A stretch of 64,000 nt of DNA from JACRCT01 sp036504155 (GTDB lineage: Bacteria > Myxococcota > Myxococcia > Myxococcales > UBA5297): assembly GCA_036504155.1 (NCBI GenBank), contig DASXVQ010000122.1, positions 62,001-126,000 of the forward strand, read 5' to 3'. Numbering within the stretch: the first letter of the stretch is position 1; each line of letters starts with the position of its first letter. The notes under the pieces were generated by a model, which was not told the DNA's origin, did no database searches, and saw only the letters and a program-made list of their open reading frames with translations. Shown in pieces: positions 25,690-33,292 of the stretch. Position numbers and translations under genes: made by a program.

Positions 25690-26244
25690 CTACCGCTTGC
25701 GCTTTCCGCGCAGCGACTGCTTGAGCTCCTCCAGCTCCCGGCGCAGATCGGCCACGGGGTCGGACGGCGGAGGTGCCGACGGCGGGGGCGCCGAGGGCGA
25801 GGGCGGGGGAGGGCTCTGCTGCGCAGCAGCACCGCCCGCGGACCGGGTGGGCCAGGGCATGCCCTGCAGCAGCCGCCCGAAGGCCTCGCCGGCGCCGAAG
25901 GGCATCGAGAAGGGGTTGAAGGAGGTCAGCGACTGGGCGCCCTGCTTGGTCTGCAGGTAGATCTCGAGAGCGGCGGTCATGTAGCGGCCGAAGAACTCGC
26001 CGAGCGCGTCGTCGCCCATGCGCACCAGCTGGGTCAGCAGCGGCACGGGCAGCATCTTCGCCGCGCCGCGGTTCTCGACGACGATCTGCATCAGCGTCGC
26101 CTGGGTGAGGTCCTTGCCGCTCTTCGCGTCCACCACCTGGACGTCGTTGCCCGCGCGCACCTTGGTCGCCAGCTCCTCCAGCGTGATGTAGCGGCTGTCG
26201 GAGGTGTCGTAGAGGCGGCGGTTCCCGTACTTCTTGACGACCAT
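25690..26244 (-). CDS. phaR: PHA synthesis repressor PhaR
   Basis: A 184-residue regulator. The N-terminal 60 residues match the PHB/PHA accumulation regulator DNA-binding domain (VVKKYGNRRLYDTSDSRYIT, LEELATKVRAG, VVDAKSGKDLT). A helical region with GEFFGRYMTAALEIYLQTKQG matches the second conserved domain. The tail is Pro/Ser-rich and ends in a basic coiled coil (DLRRELEELKQSLRGKRKR). PhaR binds both DNA and PHA granules and represses phasin genes. GGGAGGA precedes the ATG by 7 bases. A small palindrome (GTAGC-GAAA-GCTAC, 26268-26281) lies just upstream. Confidence 0.88.
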   Translation of the reverse strand: MVVKKYGNRRLYDTSDSRYITLEELATKVRAGNDVQVVDAKSGKDLTQATLMQIVVENRGAAKMLPVPLLTQLVRMGDDALGEFFGRYMTAALEIYLQTKQGAQSLTSFNPFSMPFGAGEAFGRLLQGMPWPTRSAGGAAAQQSPPPPSPSAPPPSAPPPSDPVADLRRELEELKQSLRGKRKR

Positions 26245-26343
26245 AGGGTGTTCCTCCCGATTGTGCGGTAGCGAAAGCTACACCCCGCATCGCCGCACGG
26301 GAAGCCCGATCTTCGATCTGTTTGTCGCGGTGCAGCATTCCCC

Positions 26344-26373
26344 TTGACAGGGGGGGGGCGCGGGCGGTACCTT
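26344..26373 (+). promoter_or_regulatory. Predicted promoter of the lipoprotein-hydrolase-barrel operon
   Basis: TTGACA (26344-26349), an 18-base G-rich spacer and TACCTT (26368-26373), 47 bases before the first ATG of the operon. Confidence 0.45.
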
Positions 26374-26420
26374 GCCTGCCTCGCGCCGGATGATGCGGTG
26401 CACAAGAAGTCGGAGGCTCC

Positions 26421-27584
26421 ATGCTATTCCGGTCGGTTCCCCCGCTCGCTCTCTGCCTTGCCCTCCTGCTCGCCGGTTGCCCCGGTGCCGAGAAGTGCCG
26501 CGTCGGCAACGACTGCGCCTCCGGCGTCTGCCTGTCCAGCGGCGAGTGCGGGGTCCGCAACTACCCGGACGCGGACCTCCCCATCCACTGGCCGGACACC
26601 GGCTCGAACGGCCCCGACGCCGAGCAGGCCACGGGCGAGGACGCGGCCACCGTCGAGACCGACGGCGCGGTCGTGGTCGAGGCGGACGGCTCGGTGGTGG
26701 TCGGCGCGGACGCGGGCGTGGGCGAGGACGCGGCGACGCCCGTGCCTCCGGACGCCTCGGCGCAGCTTCCCGACGGCGGCCTGCAGACCTGCACGGCCAA
26801 CCACGACGGCATCATCACCCGGGACGAGCTGCCGGTGGTCCTGGGCGCCAAGGCGACCTTCCTCGTGGCCCACGACATCAGCGTGAACACGGTGGGGACG
26901 CAGCAGCCGGACGGGACGTGGATCTGGGACTTCTCCGGCCCGCTCAACGGCGACGCCAAGGTGGAGTTCTCGCCCAAGGCCATCGGCGGCGAGTGGTTCG
27001 AGCCGGACTTCCCGGGCGCCGAGTTCACCCTGCGGCTCGCCGGGAGCGCCGACACGCTGGGCGTCTTGCAGGGCAGCCTCGACGCGCTGCTGCTGCACGG
27101 GATGGTCTCGCCGGTGAAGTCGGACACCGCGACCAACTTCTTCTACCAGAAGGACGAGTCCACCGAGGACCCGGCCCCGGTGAAGACCATCGCCTACCCG
27201 CTCAAGACCGGCGCGACCTGGACGAGCTCCGGCGTCATCAACGGCGACTACGACGGCCAGACCTACCACTGCGATGCCGTCCCGCCGCTGCTCACCTGCA
27301 CGCCCGGCTACCCCACCTACGCCTGCTGCATCCGCCACGTGTACACCTCGACGGTGGACAAGGCGGGCAAGCTGCTGACCCCGCTGGGGACCTTCGACGT
27401 GGTGCGCATCAAGAACGTGGTCGAGTTCGAGGCGCTCTACGGGACGTGGACCAACCTCAAGACGGTGCGCTCGTACGTGTTCGTCGCGGAGTGCTTCGGC
27501 ACGGTGGCGGCCATCGCGGCGCAGGACGGGGAGACCCTGGAAGAGTTCACCACCGCAGCCGAGGTGAGGAGGCTCTCTCCGTGA
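26421..27584 (+). CDS. Lipoprotein with one copy of a repeated exported domain
   Basis: A 387-residue lipoprotein with lipobox LLAGC (Cys 20). A small Cys-rich segment follows (CRVGNDCASGVC), then an Asp/Ala/Val-rich spacer. Residues about 125-387 are one unit of a domain found three times in the protein starting at 30081. The match covers the opening (CTANHDGIITRDELPV against CVPNLDGKIDYEELKV), the middle (YPLKTGATWTSSGVI against FPLQKGAQWSSTGVV) and the end (ECFGTVAAI..EVRRLSP). The opening has an EF-hand-like Asp pattern. I recognise no named family. It is the first gene of a coupled operon. Confidence 0.75.
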   Translation: MLFRSVPPLALCLALLLAGCPGAEKCRVGNDCASGVCLSSGECGVRNYPDADLPIHWPDTGSNGPDAEQATGEDAATVETDGAVVVEADGSVVVGADAGVGEDAATPVPPDASAQLPDGGLQTCTANHDGIITRDELPVVLGAKATFLVAHDISVNTVGTQQPDGTWIWDFSGPLNGDAKVEFSPKAIGGEWFEPDFPGAEFTLRLAGSADTLGVLQGSLDALLLHGMVSPVKSDTATNFFYQKDESTEDPAPVKTIAYPLKTGATWTSSGVINGDYDGQTYHCDAVPPLLTCTPGYPTYACCIRHVYTSTVDKAGKLLTPLGTFDVVRIKNVVEFEALYGTWTNLKTVRSYVFVAECFGTVAAIAAQDGETLEEFTTAAEVRRLSP

Positions 27585-28492
27585 CCCGCCTGCTGGCGCT
27601 CTCGTTCACCCTGGTCACCTGCACCGGCTGCCTCGCGTTCCACCGCGGGGCGGTCACCGAGGAGAAGACCCACCTCGGCGAGTACATGGAGCTGCCGGAC
27701 GCCCGCGTTCGCTACACCGACAACTCGATTGGCATCAGCACCCTGCCGCCGGTGGTGATGATCCACGGGTTCGGCGCCTCGCTGGAGACCTGGGCCGGCG
27801 TCGCGCCGCTCATCGGCAAGACGCGCCGGGTCATCACCCTGGACCTCAAGGGCTTCGGCGGCACCGACCGCCCCGAGGGCGACTACTCGCCGCCCGCGCA
27901 GGCCCGGCTCGTCCTCGCGCTGCTGGAGAAGCTGGGGGTCACCGGCAAGTTCGCCCTCGTCGCCCACTCGTGGGGCAGCTCGGTCGCGCTGCAGCTGGCC
28001 CTGGCCGTCCCCGAGCGCGTCACGCGCATCGCGCTCTACGACGCCTGGGTCTACGAGGAGCAGCTGCCGACGATGTTCTACTGGGCGCGCGCGCCGATCG
28101 TCGGGGAGATCCTCTTCGGCCTCTATTACGACCAGATGCAGGAGTACAAGCTGGCCGCCGCCTTCTACGACAAGAAGTACGTGACGCAGCAGATGGTCGA
28201 CGACGTGGAGCGCGTGCTCGCCTTCCCGGGCACCAACGCCGCCGCCCTCGCGACGGTGCGCGGCATGCGCTACACCGAGGTCCAGAAGGAGTACGGGAAG
28301 ATCAAGCAGCCGGTGATCCTCATGTACGGCCGCGAGGACATGGCGACGCCGGTGAGCTTCGGCGAGCGCCTCGCCCAGCAGCTGCCCAACGCGACCCTGG
28401 AGGTCTACCCGCGCTGCGGGCACCTCTCGATGGTCGAGGCCTACGCGGCGACCAGCGCCAAGGTCCTGAAGTTCCTCGGGGAGGACAAATGA
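27581..28492 (+). CDS. Alpha/beta hydrolase, probable lipoprotein
   Basis: A 303-residue serine hydrolase. The oxyanion segment is MIHGFGAS, the nucleophile elbow AHSWGSS, the acid lies in YGREDMATP and the histidine in CGHLSMVE. An N-terminal signal segment ends in TCTGC, an imperfect lipobox. GTG 27581 overlaps the upstream stop (GTGA), with AGGAGG 8 bases before it. It is close to the broad esterase/haloalkane dehalogenase/peptidase S33 group; the substrate is not clear. Translational coupling to both neighbours suggests all products work at the same envelope site. Confidence 0.82.
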   Translation: MTRLLALSFTLVTCTGCLAFHRGAVTEEKTHLGEYMELPDARVRYTDNSIGISTLPPVVMIHGFGASLETWAGVAPLIGKTRRVITLDLKGFGGTDRPEGDYSPPAQARLVLALLEKLGVTGKFALVAHSWGSSVALQLALAVPERVTRIALYDAWVYEEQLPTMFYWARAPIVGEILFGLYYDQMQEYKLAAAFYDKKYVTQQMVDDVERVLAFPGTNAAALATVRGMRYTEVQKEYGKIKQPVILMYGREDMATPVSFGERLAQQLPNATLEVYPRCGHLSMVEAYAATSAKVLKFLGEDK

Positions 28493-30069
28493 GAAGGCTC
28501 CTCCTCCTGCTGCTTGCGCTCTCGGTGCTGGCCGCCGCCCCGCCGGCCGCCGCCACCGACGAGTCGATCTTCACCAACGTGGGCGCGGACCTGACCCCGC
28601 GCGAGAAGATCGGCATCGACGTCGACGGGTACCTGCGCACCCGCGCCGACGGCTACTACAACCTCGACCTCGACCGCGGGCTGACGCCGTCCGGCCAGGC
28701 GCTCTTCCCGGTGCCGCTGGGCGACCCCAAGGGCCAGTGGATGACCAGCGCCGACATGCGCCTGCGCACCGACTTCGCGCTCTACGCGCCGGGCGGGACG
28801 GTGGCGGTGAAGGTGCGGGCCGACCTGCTCGACAACCTGGGCCTGGGCAGCCTGCCCGACGGCTCGCCGCTGGGCTCGAGCACCCAGAAGGCGCCCACCA
28901 ACTTCCTGCGCCTGAAGCGCGCCTGGGGCGAGGTCCTCACGCCGTTCGGGGTCATCGCCGCGGGCCGCATGGGCAACCAGTGGGGCCTGGGCATGCTGGC
29001 CAACGCCGGCGACTGCCTGGACTGCGACTCGGGCGACGCCGCGGACCGGATCGCCTTCGTGTCCCCCATCGCCGGGCACATCTTCGCGCTGGCCTACGAC
29101 TTCACCTCCATCGGCCCCAACGGGACCCGCAAGGCGGGCGGGGTCATCGACTTCGAGCCCAGCGACCGGGTGAACTCGGTGACCTTCGCGGTGCTCAAGT
29201 GGAAGGACGAGCTCTCGCGCGAGCGGCGCCGCAAGGCGGACCGCGTGACCCTGGAGTACGGCGCCTACGTCAGCTACCGCAACCAGGCCAACGACATCCC
29301 CGCCTGGTACGTGCCGGCCCAGGACCCCGCGCCGCTCAACTCCTCGCAGGTGATGTACCGGGGGATGGACGCGGTGGCCGGGGACCTCTGGCTGCGGCTG
29401 ACGACGCCCAAGCTGCGCATCGAGTTCGAGGGCGCGCTGATGTACACGAAGATCAACCAGTCCTCGCTCATCGCCGGGGTGGAGATGCGCGACGCGGTCG
29501 AGGGCCTGCAGTACGGCCTGGCCCTGGAGAGCGACATCGGCGCGCCCGAGGACAGCCTGCACGGCGGCCTCGACCTGGGCCTGGCCAGCGGCGACGCCGC
29601 GCCCGGCTTCGGCGCCAACCAGCCGGTGGGCGCCACCGCCCCGGTGCTGGGCGACCTCGACGGGCCGCAGGCCGACCCGCCGCGCGACAACCGCATCGAC
29701 AACTTCCGCTTCCACCCCGACTACCGCATCGACCGCATCCTCTGGCGCGAGCTCATCGGCACGGTCACCGACGCCTTCTACATCCGCCCGCACCTCGACT
29801 GGCGCATGGCGGAGCTGGGCCCCGGGCAGCTGACGTTCTCGCTGGCGGGCATCGCCTCGTTCGCCATGTTCGCCTCCTCGACGCCGGGCGGGAAGAACCC
29901 GCTGGGGGTGGAGCTCGACCCGACCCTCAAGTACGAGAGCCGCTACGGCTTCCAGGCGGCCATCGAGTACGCGGCGCTGTTCCCGCTCGCCGGTCTCGAC
30001 AATCCCACCGCGGGGCTGTCGGCCAAGTTCGCGCAGCTCTTCCGTCTTCGGCTGGTCTACGTCTTCTAG
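28489..30069 (+). CDS. Predicted outer-membrane beta-barrel protein
   Basis: A 526-residue protein with a signal peptide (to about 22). After it comes a long run of alternating hydrophobic/polar strands rich in Tyr, Gly and Asp (for example LRTRADGYYNLDLDRG, IAAGRMGNQWGLGML, ADRVTLEYGAYVSYRN), ending in LRLVYVF with the terminal Phe typical of barrels inserted by BamA. A short Cys pair (DCLDCDSGD) is in an extracellular-type loop. The ATG overlaps the hydrolase stop (ATGA) and has GGGGAGG upstream. It is a porin or channel by appearance; the cargo is unknown. Confidence 0.75.
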   Translation: MRRLLLLLLALSVLAAAPPAAATDESIFTNVGADLTPREKIGIDVDGYLRTRADGYYNLDLDRGLTPSGQALFPVPLGDPKGQWMTSADMRLRTDFALYAPGGTVAVKVRADLLDNLGLGSLPDGSPLGSSTQKAPTNFLRLKRAWGEVLTPFGVIAAGRMGNQWGLGMLANAGDCLDCDSGDAADRIAFVSPIAGHIFALAYDFTSIGPNGTRKAGGVIDFEPSDRVNSVTFAVLKWKDELSRERRRKADRVTLEYGAYVSYRNQANDIPAWYVPAQDPAPLNSSQVMYRGMDAVAGDLWLRLTTPKLRIEFEGALMYTKINQSSLIAGVEMRDAVEGLQYGLALESDIGAPEDSLHGGLDLGLASGDAAPGFGANQPVGATAPVLGDLDGPQADPPRDNRIDNFRFHPDYRIDRILWRELIGTVTDAFYIRPHLDWRMAELGPGQLTFSLAGIASFAMFASSTPGGKNPLGVELDPTLKYESRYGFQAAIEYAALFPLAGLDNPTAGLSAKFAQLFRLRLVYVF

Positions 30070-30080
30070 GAACGAACCCC

Positions 30081-32450
30081 ATGCGACTTGCGCTCGTCCC
30101 GGCCGCCGCCGTCGCCGCCCTCGCCCTTGTTCTCGCAGCCTGCAGCGACAACCTCACCCCCGCGCCAAGGAACACCAACACCGCGCTGGCCTGCGTCCCG
30201 AACCTCGACGGCAAGATCGACTACGAGGAGCTCAAGGTCGGCTACGACGTGCCCGTCTCCTACCTCGCGCCGCCCGCGGGGCAGGGCCGCACCATGGACC
30301 CGGTCGGGGCCGACGCCGGCAACGATCTCAAGGTCTGGGACTGGGCCGCCGACGACGCCTCCGACCGGCTGGCGCGCATCGCCGCCGGAACGCTGGCCGA
30401 CAAGTGGTACGCCAGCTCGTTCCCCAAGGGCCAGTTCACGGTGCCGGCGGACCTGGGCGGCACGCTGCAGGCCATCAACTCCATCGACGCGAGCGGCATG
30501 TACATCCATGGCTTCGCCTCGACCGAGCAGGACCCGCCGGAAGGGCGCACGCTCTATGTCTACGACCCGCCGGTGAAGGCGCTGGTCTTCCCGCTGCAGA
30601 AGGGGGCCCAGTGGAGCTCGACCGGGGTCGTCCGCAACGGCGTCGTCCGCGGGCTGCCCTACGCCTCGAGCGAGACCTACGACATGCGCGTGGACGCCAC
30701 CGGCACGCTCAAGCTGCCGGACGTCACCTTCACGCAGGCGCATCGCGTCAGCTCGCTGGTGACGATCACCCCGGCGGTCGGGTTGCCGGTGACGCAGCGG
30801 CAGGTCGCCTTCTACTTCGAGTGCTTCGGCGAGGTGGCGCGGATGACCAGCGAGCTGAACGAAGCGGACCCCGACTTCACGGTCGCCACCGAGGTCCGCC
30901 GGTTCAGCCTCGCCAAGGAAGGCCGGGATGCCTACGAGCCCGCCACGCCCACGCCGCTGGCCTGCCAGCCGAACCTCGACGGCAAGATCGACAACAAGGA
31001 GCTCAAGGTGGGCTTCGGCCTGCCCGTCTCCTATCTCGTGCCGCCGGCAGGGACGACCCAGGCCGTGAGCTCGATGACCGCGGAGGCGGAGGGCAGCGCG
31101 GACTGGAACTGGACCGGCGACGACCCAGCCAACCAGGTCGCGCACATCTCGGCAGGGACGTTGGCCGGCAAGTGGTTCGCGGGCAAGTTCCCCAACGGCC
31201 AGTTCACCGTGCCGGCCGATCTCGGCGGCACGCTGCAGGCGATCAACTCCATCGACGCCTCCGGCATGTACATCCACGGCTTCGCCTCGACCGAGGAGAA
31301 CCCGCCCGAGGGCCAGACGCTCTACACGTACGACCCGCCGATCAAGGCGCTGGTCTTCCCGCTGAAGAACGGAGCCCAGTGGACCTCGGCCAGCACCGTG
31401 CGCCACGGCAAGATCCGGGGAATCGCCTACGCGTCCCGGGAGAGCTACGACATGAAGGTGGACGCCGTGGGCACGCTCCGGCTGCCGGACATCACCTTCC
31501 AGCAGGTGCTGCGCGTCCACTCGCTGGTCTCGATCGCCCCGGCCGTGGGCGTGCCTGTGACGCAGCGGCAGGTCGCCTTCTACTCGGAGTGCTACGGCGA
31601 GGTCGCGCGGGCGACCAGCCGGGTGAACGAGGCGGATCCCGCCTTCGCGCTCGCTGCCGAAGTCCGAAGGCTCTCGCCCCCGAGCCGCGCCGCCTATCAG
31701 CCCGCGCCGCCCACGCCGCTCGCGTGCTCCCCGAACGTCGACGGCAAGCTCAACTACGACGAGCTCAAAGTGGGCTACGACCTGCCCGTTCCCTATCTGG
31801 TGTCGCAGGGGGCGGACACCGCTCCCGTGGGCTCCGTGACTGGCGCAGATGTGTCCGCCTGGGACTGGTCCGCCTCCAACGCGAAAGACCAGATCGCGCG
31901 CATCTCGGCGGGGACGCTGGCCGACAAGTGGTACGCGAGCAGCTTCCCCAAGGGGCAGTTCACGGTGCCGGCCGACGTGACTGGGACGCTGGTGGCCATC
32001 AACTCGCTCGACGCCACCGGCATGTACATCCACGGCTTCGCCTCCGCGCAGAAGGACCCGGCGGCGAGCCGCACGCTGTACACCTACGAGCAGCCGATCC
32101 AGGCCATCCGCTTCCCTCTCGAGAAGGGGGCCAAGTGGAGCTCCACCGGAGTCGTCGTGCTCGGCGGGCTCCTGAAGGGCAACCCCTATCCGGCGGGCTC
32201 GAAGGAGACCTACGCGATGGAGGTGGATTCCACGGGCCTGCTCAAGCTGCCGGACTTCACCTTTGCGCAGGTGCAACGGCTGCGGACTCTGGTGTCCTTC
32301 GAGCCGTCGGCCGGCGTGCCGTTCAGCCAGCGCCAGGTCGCCTTCTATTCGGAGTGCTTCGGCGAAGTCGCTCGGGCGACGAGCGGGCTCAACGAGCCCG
32401 CGGTCAACTTCACGGCGGCATCCGAGGTCCGCAGGCTGGGGCTCCAGTAG
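30081..32450 (+). CDS. Three-unit repeat lipoprotein
   Basis: A 789-residue lipoprotein (lipobox LAAC, Cys 21) made almost wholly of three tandem units of about 255 residues that start near residues 36, 293 and 547. Each unit opens with LAC-PNLDGKIDxxELKVG, has WDW/WNW near its middle, a near-identical core (GQFTVPADLGGTLQAINSID, then GMYIHGFAS), a second core (FPLxxGAxWSSTGVV), and ends with ECFGEVAR and EVRRL. The EF-hand-like opening suggests bound metal. The gene starts 11 bases after the barrel gene. The domain family is not one I recognise. Confidence 0.78.
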   Translation: MRLALVPAAAVAALALVLAACSDNLTPAPRNTNTALACVPNLDGKIDYEELKVGYDVPVSYLAPPAGQGRTMDPVGADAGNDLKVWDWAADDASDRLARIAAGTLADKWYASSFPKGQFTVPADLGGTLQAINSIDASGMYIHGFASTEQDPPEGRTLYVYDPPVKALVFPLQKGAQWSSTGVVRNGVVRGLPYASSETYDMRVDATGTLKLPDVTFTQAHRVSSLVTITPAVGLPVTQRQVAFYFECFGEVARMTSELNEADPDFTVATEVRRFSLAKEGRDAYEPATPTPLACQPNLDGKIDNKELKVGFGLPVSYLVPPAGTTQAVSSMTAEAEGSADWNWTGDDPANQVAHISAGTLAGKWFAGKFPNGQFTVPADLGGTLQAINSIDASGMYIHGFASTEENPPEGQTLYTYDPPIKALVFPLKNGAQWTSASTVRHGKIRGIAYASRESYDMKVDAVGTLRLPDITFQQVLRVHSLVSIAPAVGVPVTQRQVAFYSECYGEVARATSRVNEADPAFALAAEVRRLSPPSRAAYQPAPPTPLACSPNVDGKLNYDELKVGYDLPVPYLVSQGADTAPVGSVTGADVSAWDWSASNAKDQIARISAGTLADKWYASSFPKGQFTVPADVTGTLVAINSLDATGMYIHGFASAQKDPAASRTLYTYEQPIQAIRFPLEKGAKWSSTGVVVLGGLLKGNPYPAGSKETYAMEVDSTGLLKLPDFTFAQVQRLRTLVSFEPSAGVPFSQRQVAFYSECFGEVARATSGLNEPAVNFTAASEVRRLGLQ
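30186..30956 (+). repeat. In-gene repeat unit 1 of 3
   Basis: 771 bases coding for 257 residues. The closest match is unit 2; the core GQFTVPADLGGTLQAINSID is identical in both. Confidence 0.75.
30957..31718 (+). repeat. In-gene repeat unit 2 of 3
   Basis: 762 bases coding for 254 residues, in the same frame as unit 1. Confidence 0.75.
31719..32450 (+). repeat. In-gene repeat unit 3 of 3
   Basis: 732 bases to the stop codon. More diverged than units 1 and 2 (PADVTGTLVAINSLDATG instead of PADLGGTLQAINSIDASG). Confidence 0.75.
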
Positions 32451-32458
32451 CAGCAGCG

Positions 32459-32481
32459 CCCGGCTCCGTCTAGGGGCCGGG
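32459..32481 (+). terminator. Hairpin after the repeat-lipoprotein operon
   Basis: CCCGGCTCC / GGGGCCGGG with a 5-base loop and one mismatch, starting 9 bases after the stop codon. There is no T-run, so this is a weak candidate. Confidence 0.4.
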
Positions 32482-32516
32482 GATCGGGCAAGCTCGAGCT
32501 CACCGAGGAGTCGCGC

Positions 32517-32675
32517 TCAGTCGCAGACCCCGCGGTTCCTCGGGCACCGGCCGCAGTCCTCGGGCTGCACGCACCGCCGCGGCCGTCGCCGCAGTAGCTG
32601 GGGCACAGCCCGCAATCCCACTGGCAACTACCGCCGTCCTCGATGGGACCGCACCTGCTGTCACCGCACACCCGA
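32517..32675 (-). pseudogene. Remnant of a Cys-rich repeat protein
   Basis: The minus strand reads VCGDSRCGPIEDGGSCQWDC then GLCPSYCGDG, the pattern of the CGDG-type Cys-rich repeats found in secreted proteins (CGDGxC..E.C..CPxDCG). After CGDGRGG the pattern continues one frame over as CVQPEDCGRCPRNRGVCD and a stop (32517-32519). I see no start codon with a ribosome site and no signal peptide. It is best read as the frameshifted 3' end of a decayed gene. Confidence 0.5.
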
Positions 32676-32716
32676 GTTCGGGGCGGAGGTGCCAGCAAGC
32701 TCACGCCCGAGGCCCG

Positions 32717-32755
32717 CAAAAGCGCGACCCCCTCCAGTCGCCTGGAGAGGGTCGC
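32717..32755 (-). terminator. Terminator of the Lys/Glu-rich peptide gene
   Basis: A 14-bp stem with one mismatch (32724-32737 with 32742-32755), 4-base loop, followed on the minus strand by CTTTTG. It lies 46 bases beyond the stop at 32801. Confidence 0.7.
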
Positions 32756-32800
32756 GGGAACTGACGCCGAGCGATGCCGGCGATCAGCTTCGAAAGCTCG

Positions 32801-33067
32801 TTACTTCTTCGCCGGAGCGGCCTTCTCGTCCTTCTTCGCCGGGGCGGCCTTGGTCTCTTCCTTCTTGGGCTCGACCTTCTTCTCGTCCTTCTTCGCCTCT
32901 TCCTTCTTCGCCTCGACCTTGGCCTCCTCCTTCTTGGGCTCTTCCTTCTTGGCCTCGACCTTCTTCTCCTCGGTCTTGGCGGGCGCGGCCTTGGCGTCGG
33001 CGGCGAAAGCGGCCATGGACCACGACATCGGAACGGCAACGGCCAGGGCGATCACGATCTTGCGCAT
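32801..33067 (-). CDS. Small exported Lys/Glu/Ala-rich protein
   Basis: An 88-residue protein with a clear signal peptide (MRKIVIALAVAVPMSWSMAA, cleavage near FAA-DAK). The mature 60 residues are almost only Lys, Glu, Ala, Pro, Val and Asp in short repeats (KKEEAKVEAKKEEAKKDEKK). It should be a highly charged helix or an unstructured polyampholyte in the periplasm. GGGAG precedes the ATG at 8 bases. Similar low-complexity exported peptides occur in many Myxococcota with no known role. It has its own terminator. Confidence 0.72.
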   Translation of the reverse strand: MRKIVIALAVAVPMSWSMAAFAADAKAAPAKTEEKKVEAKKEEPKKEEAKVEAKKEEAKKDEKKVEPKKEETKAAPAKKDEKAAPAKK

Positions 33068-33292
33068 TTTGTTTGCTCCCTCGAGACGGCGTGGTTGGTT
33101 GAGTTCCACGCGGTGCAAACTACAGCTACATCCGCCATGCCAAGGCGGGCGGCAGGGGCCTGGGTCGGGTCAACATGTTGTAAGGACTGGGACTTTCCAT
33201 TTTCGGACGGATCGGGGCGCCGGTCGCAGCCCGGGAGAACCTCCCCACTGCGCCCCGGCGACCGGGAACGGAATCCCCACCCGCCCGTCCGG

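Noticed and set aside
26268..26281. GTAGC-GAAA-GCTAC as a PhaR operator
   Set aside because: 5-base arms are too short to separate from chance; mentioned only in the phaR entry.
32345..32719. 124-codon minus-strand gene for a Cys-rich protein
   Set aside because: The Cys pattern breaks at a frameshift and the remaining frame runs antisense into the repeat lipoprotein; treated as a remnant.
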